Positions 25,557 through 25,921 of a stretch of DNA of 25,921 bases are shown piece after piece. Position 1 is the first letter of the stretch. Each line of letters opens with the position of its first letter. The stretch spans positions 1-25,921 of the forward strand of contig JAIKXO010000104.1 of assembly GCA_024684065.1 (NCBI GenBank), given 5' to 3'. The translations under genes and the position numbers were made by a program. The notes under the pieces were generated by a model that searched no databases, was not told the origin of the DNA, and saw only the letters and a list, made by a program, of their open reading frames with translations. Origin of the DNA: Lachnospiraceae bacterium (GTDB lineage Bacteria > Bacillota_A > Clostridia > Lachnospirales > Lachnospiraceae).

Positions 25557-25850
25557 TGATCGAAAGTACAATTAAAGTACTTGCGATTACAAAGGGTTAA
25601 ATCCCTTTTAGTGCACTTTTATAATGAGTGTGGAAATGCACCTTGAGAATTTAACAGTATGAACCATGAACCCGAAATTCCAGACATATGGAAATGATCC
25701 GGTTTGTTAACAGACTGGATCGGCGCAGACTTCAGTTTGCGCCTGAGCACACGGTTTGCTTTGCAGACCGGTGCAAAAACGTCAGAACAGATTTTCGGAA
25801 CAACGAGACCAGTTGTTTCTGAGCAAGCGGAGAGATCCGCGAAGAGATTT
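25557..25850 (+). other. Structured leader between tRNA-Ser(GGA) and 16S rRNA
   Basis: No gene. Successive hairpins: ATCG-AAGTAC/GTACTT-CGAT (25559-25587); AAAGGG/CCCTTT (25591-25608); an 11-bp stem around loop TTAA (25696-25721); a 9-bp stem around TTCA (25722-25743); GCAC-CGGTTTGC/GCAGACCG-GTGC (25747-25774); and GCGGA-GAGA-TCCGC (25827-25840). The three central stems use related GTTTG and CAGAC arms. This is likely the rRNA leader with processing and antitermination elements. Confidence 0.6.
25597..25625 (+). promoter_or_regulatory. Possible second rRNA promoter
   Basis: Consensus -10 TATAAT (25620-25625), 17-nt spacer and a weak -35 TTAAAT (25597-25602). The -35 lies in the loop of a GC-poor hairpin, so this could be fortuitous. 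Confidence 0.35.

Positions 25851-25921
<71 letters not shown>

Overview
The window looks like a chromosomal segment of a motile, Gram-positive member of the Clostridia, most likely family Lachnospiraceae (Butyrivibrio/Roseburia-like). The evidence is the 16S rRNA start at the right edge, strong GGAGG-type ribosome binding sites, protein sequence style, NHLM-type export ABC genes and a chemotaxis-type peptide gene. Genus is inference only.

Left part (1-9334, + strand): a tightly packed surface-polysaccharide operon. It holds a 5'-truncated GT4 glycosyltransferase, a large polyprenyl-phosphate hexose-1-phosphate transferase, a GT2 and two GT4 glycosyltransferases, a Wzx-type flippase, an unknown membrane-anchored protein and a large polytopic membrane protein that is a candidate polymerase or GT-C enzyme. 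Genes overlap or abut, so they are probably co-transcribed.

Middle part (9335-14353, + strand): a separate transcription unit with its own TTGACA-N17-TATGCT promoter. It encodes a miniature version of the NHLM secretion protein (only the N-terminus and one membrane segment), a C39-peptidase/permease/ATPase exporter and its partner permease/ATPase. No cargo peptide gene is visible.

Right-middle part (22659 down to 14376, - strand): a second polysaccharide module. In transcription order it has a small initiating sugar transferase (apparently leaderless mRNA), an ATP-grasp protein, a HAD phosphatase-like protein, a WbuB-like glycosyltransferase, the UDP-L-FucNAc pathway (fnlA/capE, fnlB/capF, fnlC/capG) and a terminal GT4. 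It has no flippase or polymerase of its own and may rely on those in the left operon. Upstream of it on the same strand is an AlaX-type alanyl-tRNA editing protein with an unusual insertion.

Right end (24125-25921): a deleted thymidine kinase pseudogene (- strand) whose leader hairpin and SD resemble those of fnlC; a 124-residue protein made almost entirely of four copies of the FliM N-terminal CheY-binding motif, with its own promoter; a strong rRNA-type promoter; tRNA-Ser(UGA) and tRNA-Ser(GGA); a highly structured leader; and the first ~71 nt of 16S rRNA.

The best candidate for something undescribed is the FliM-motif repeat protein. The mini-adaptor NHLM exporter and the repeated leader hairpin are next.
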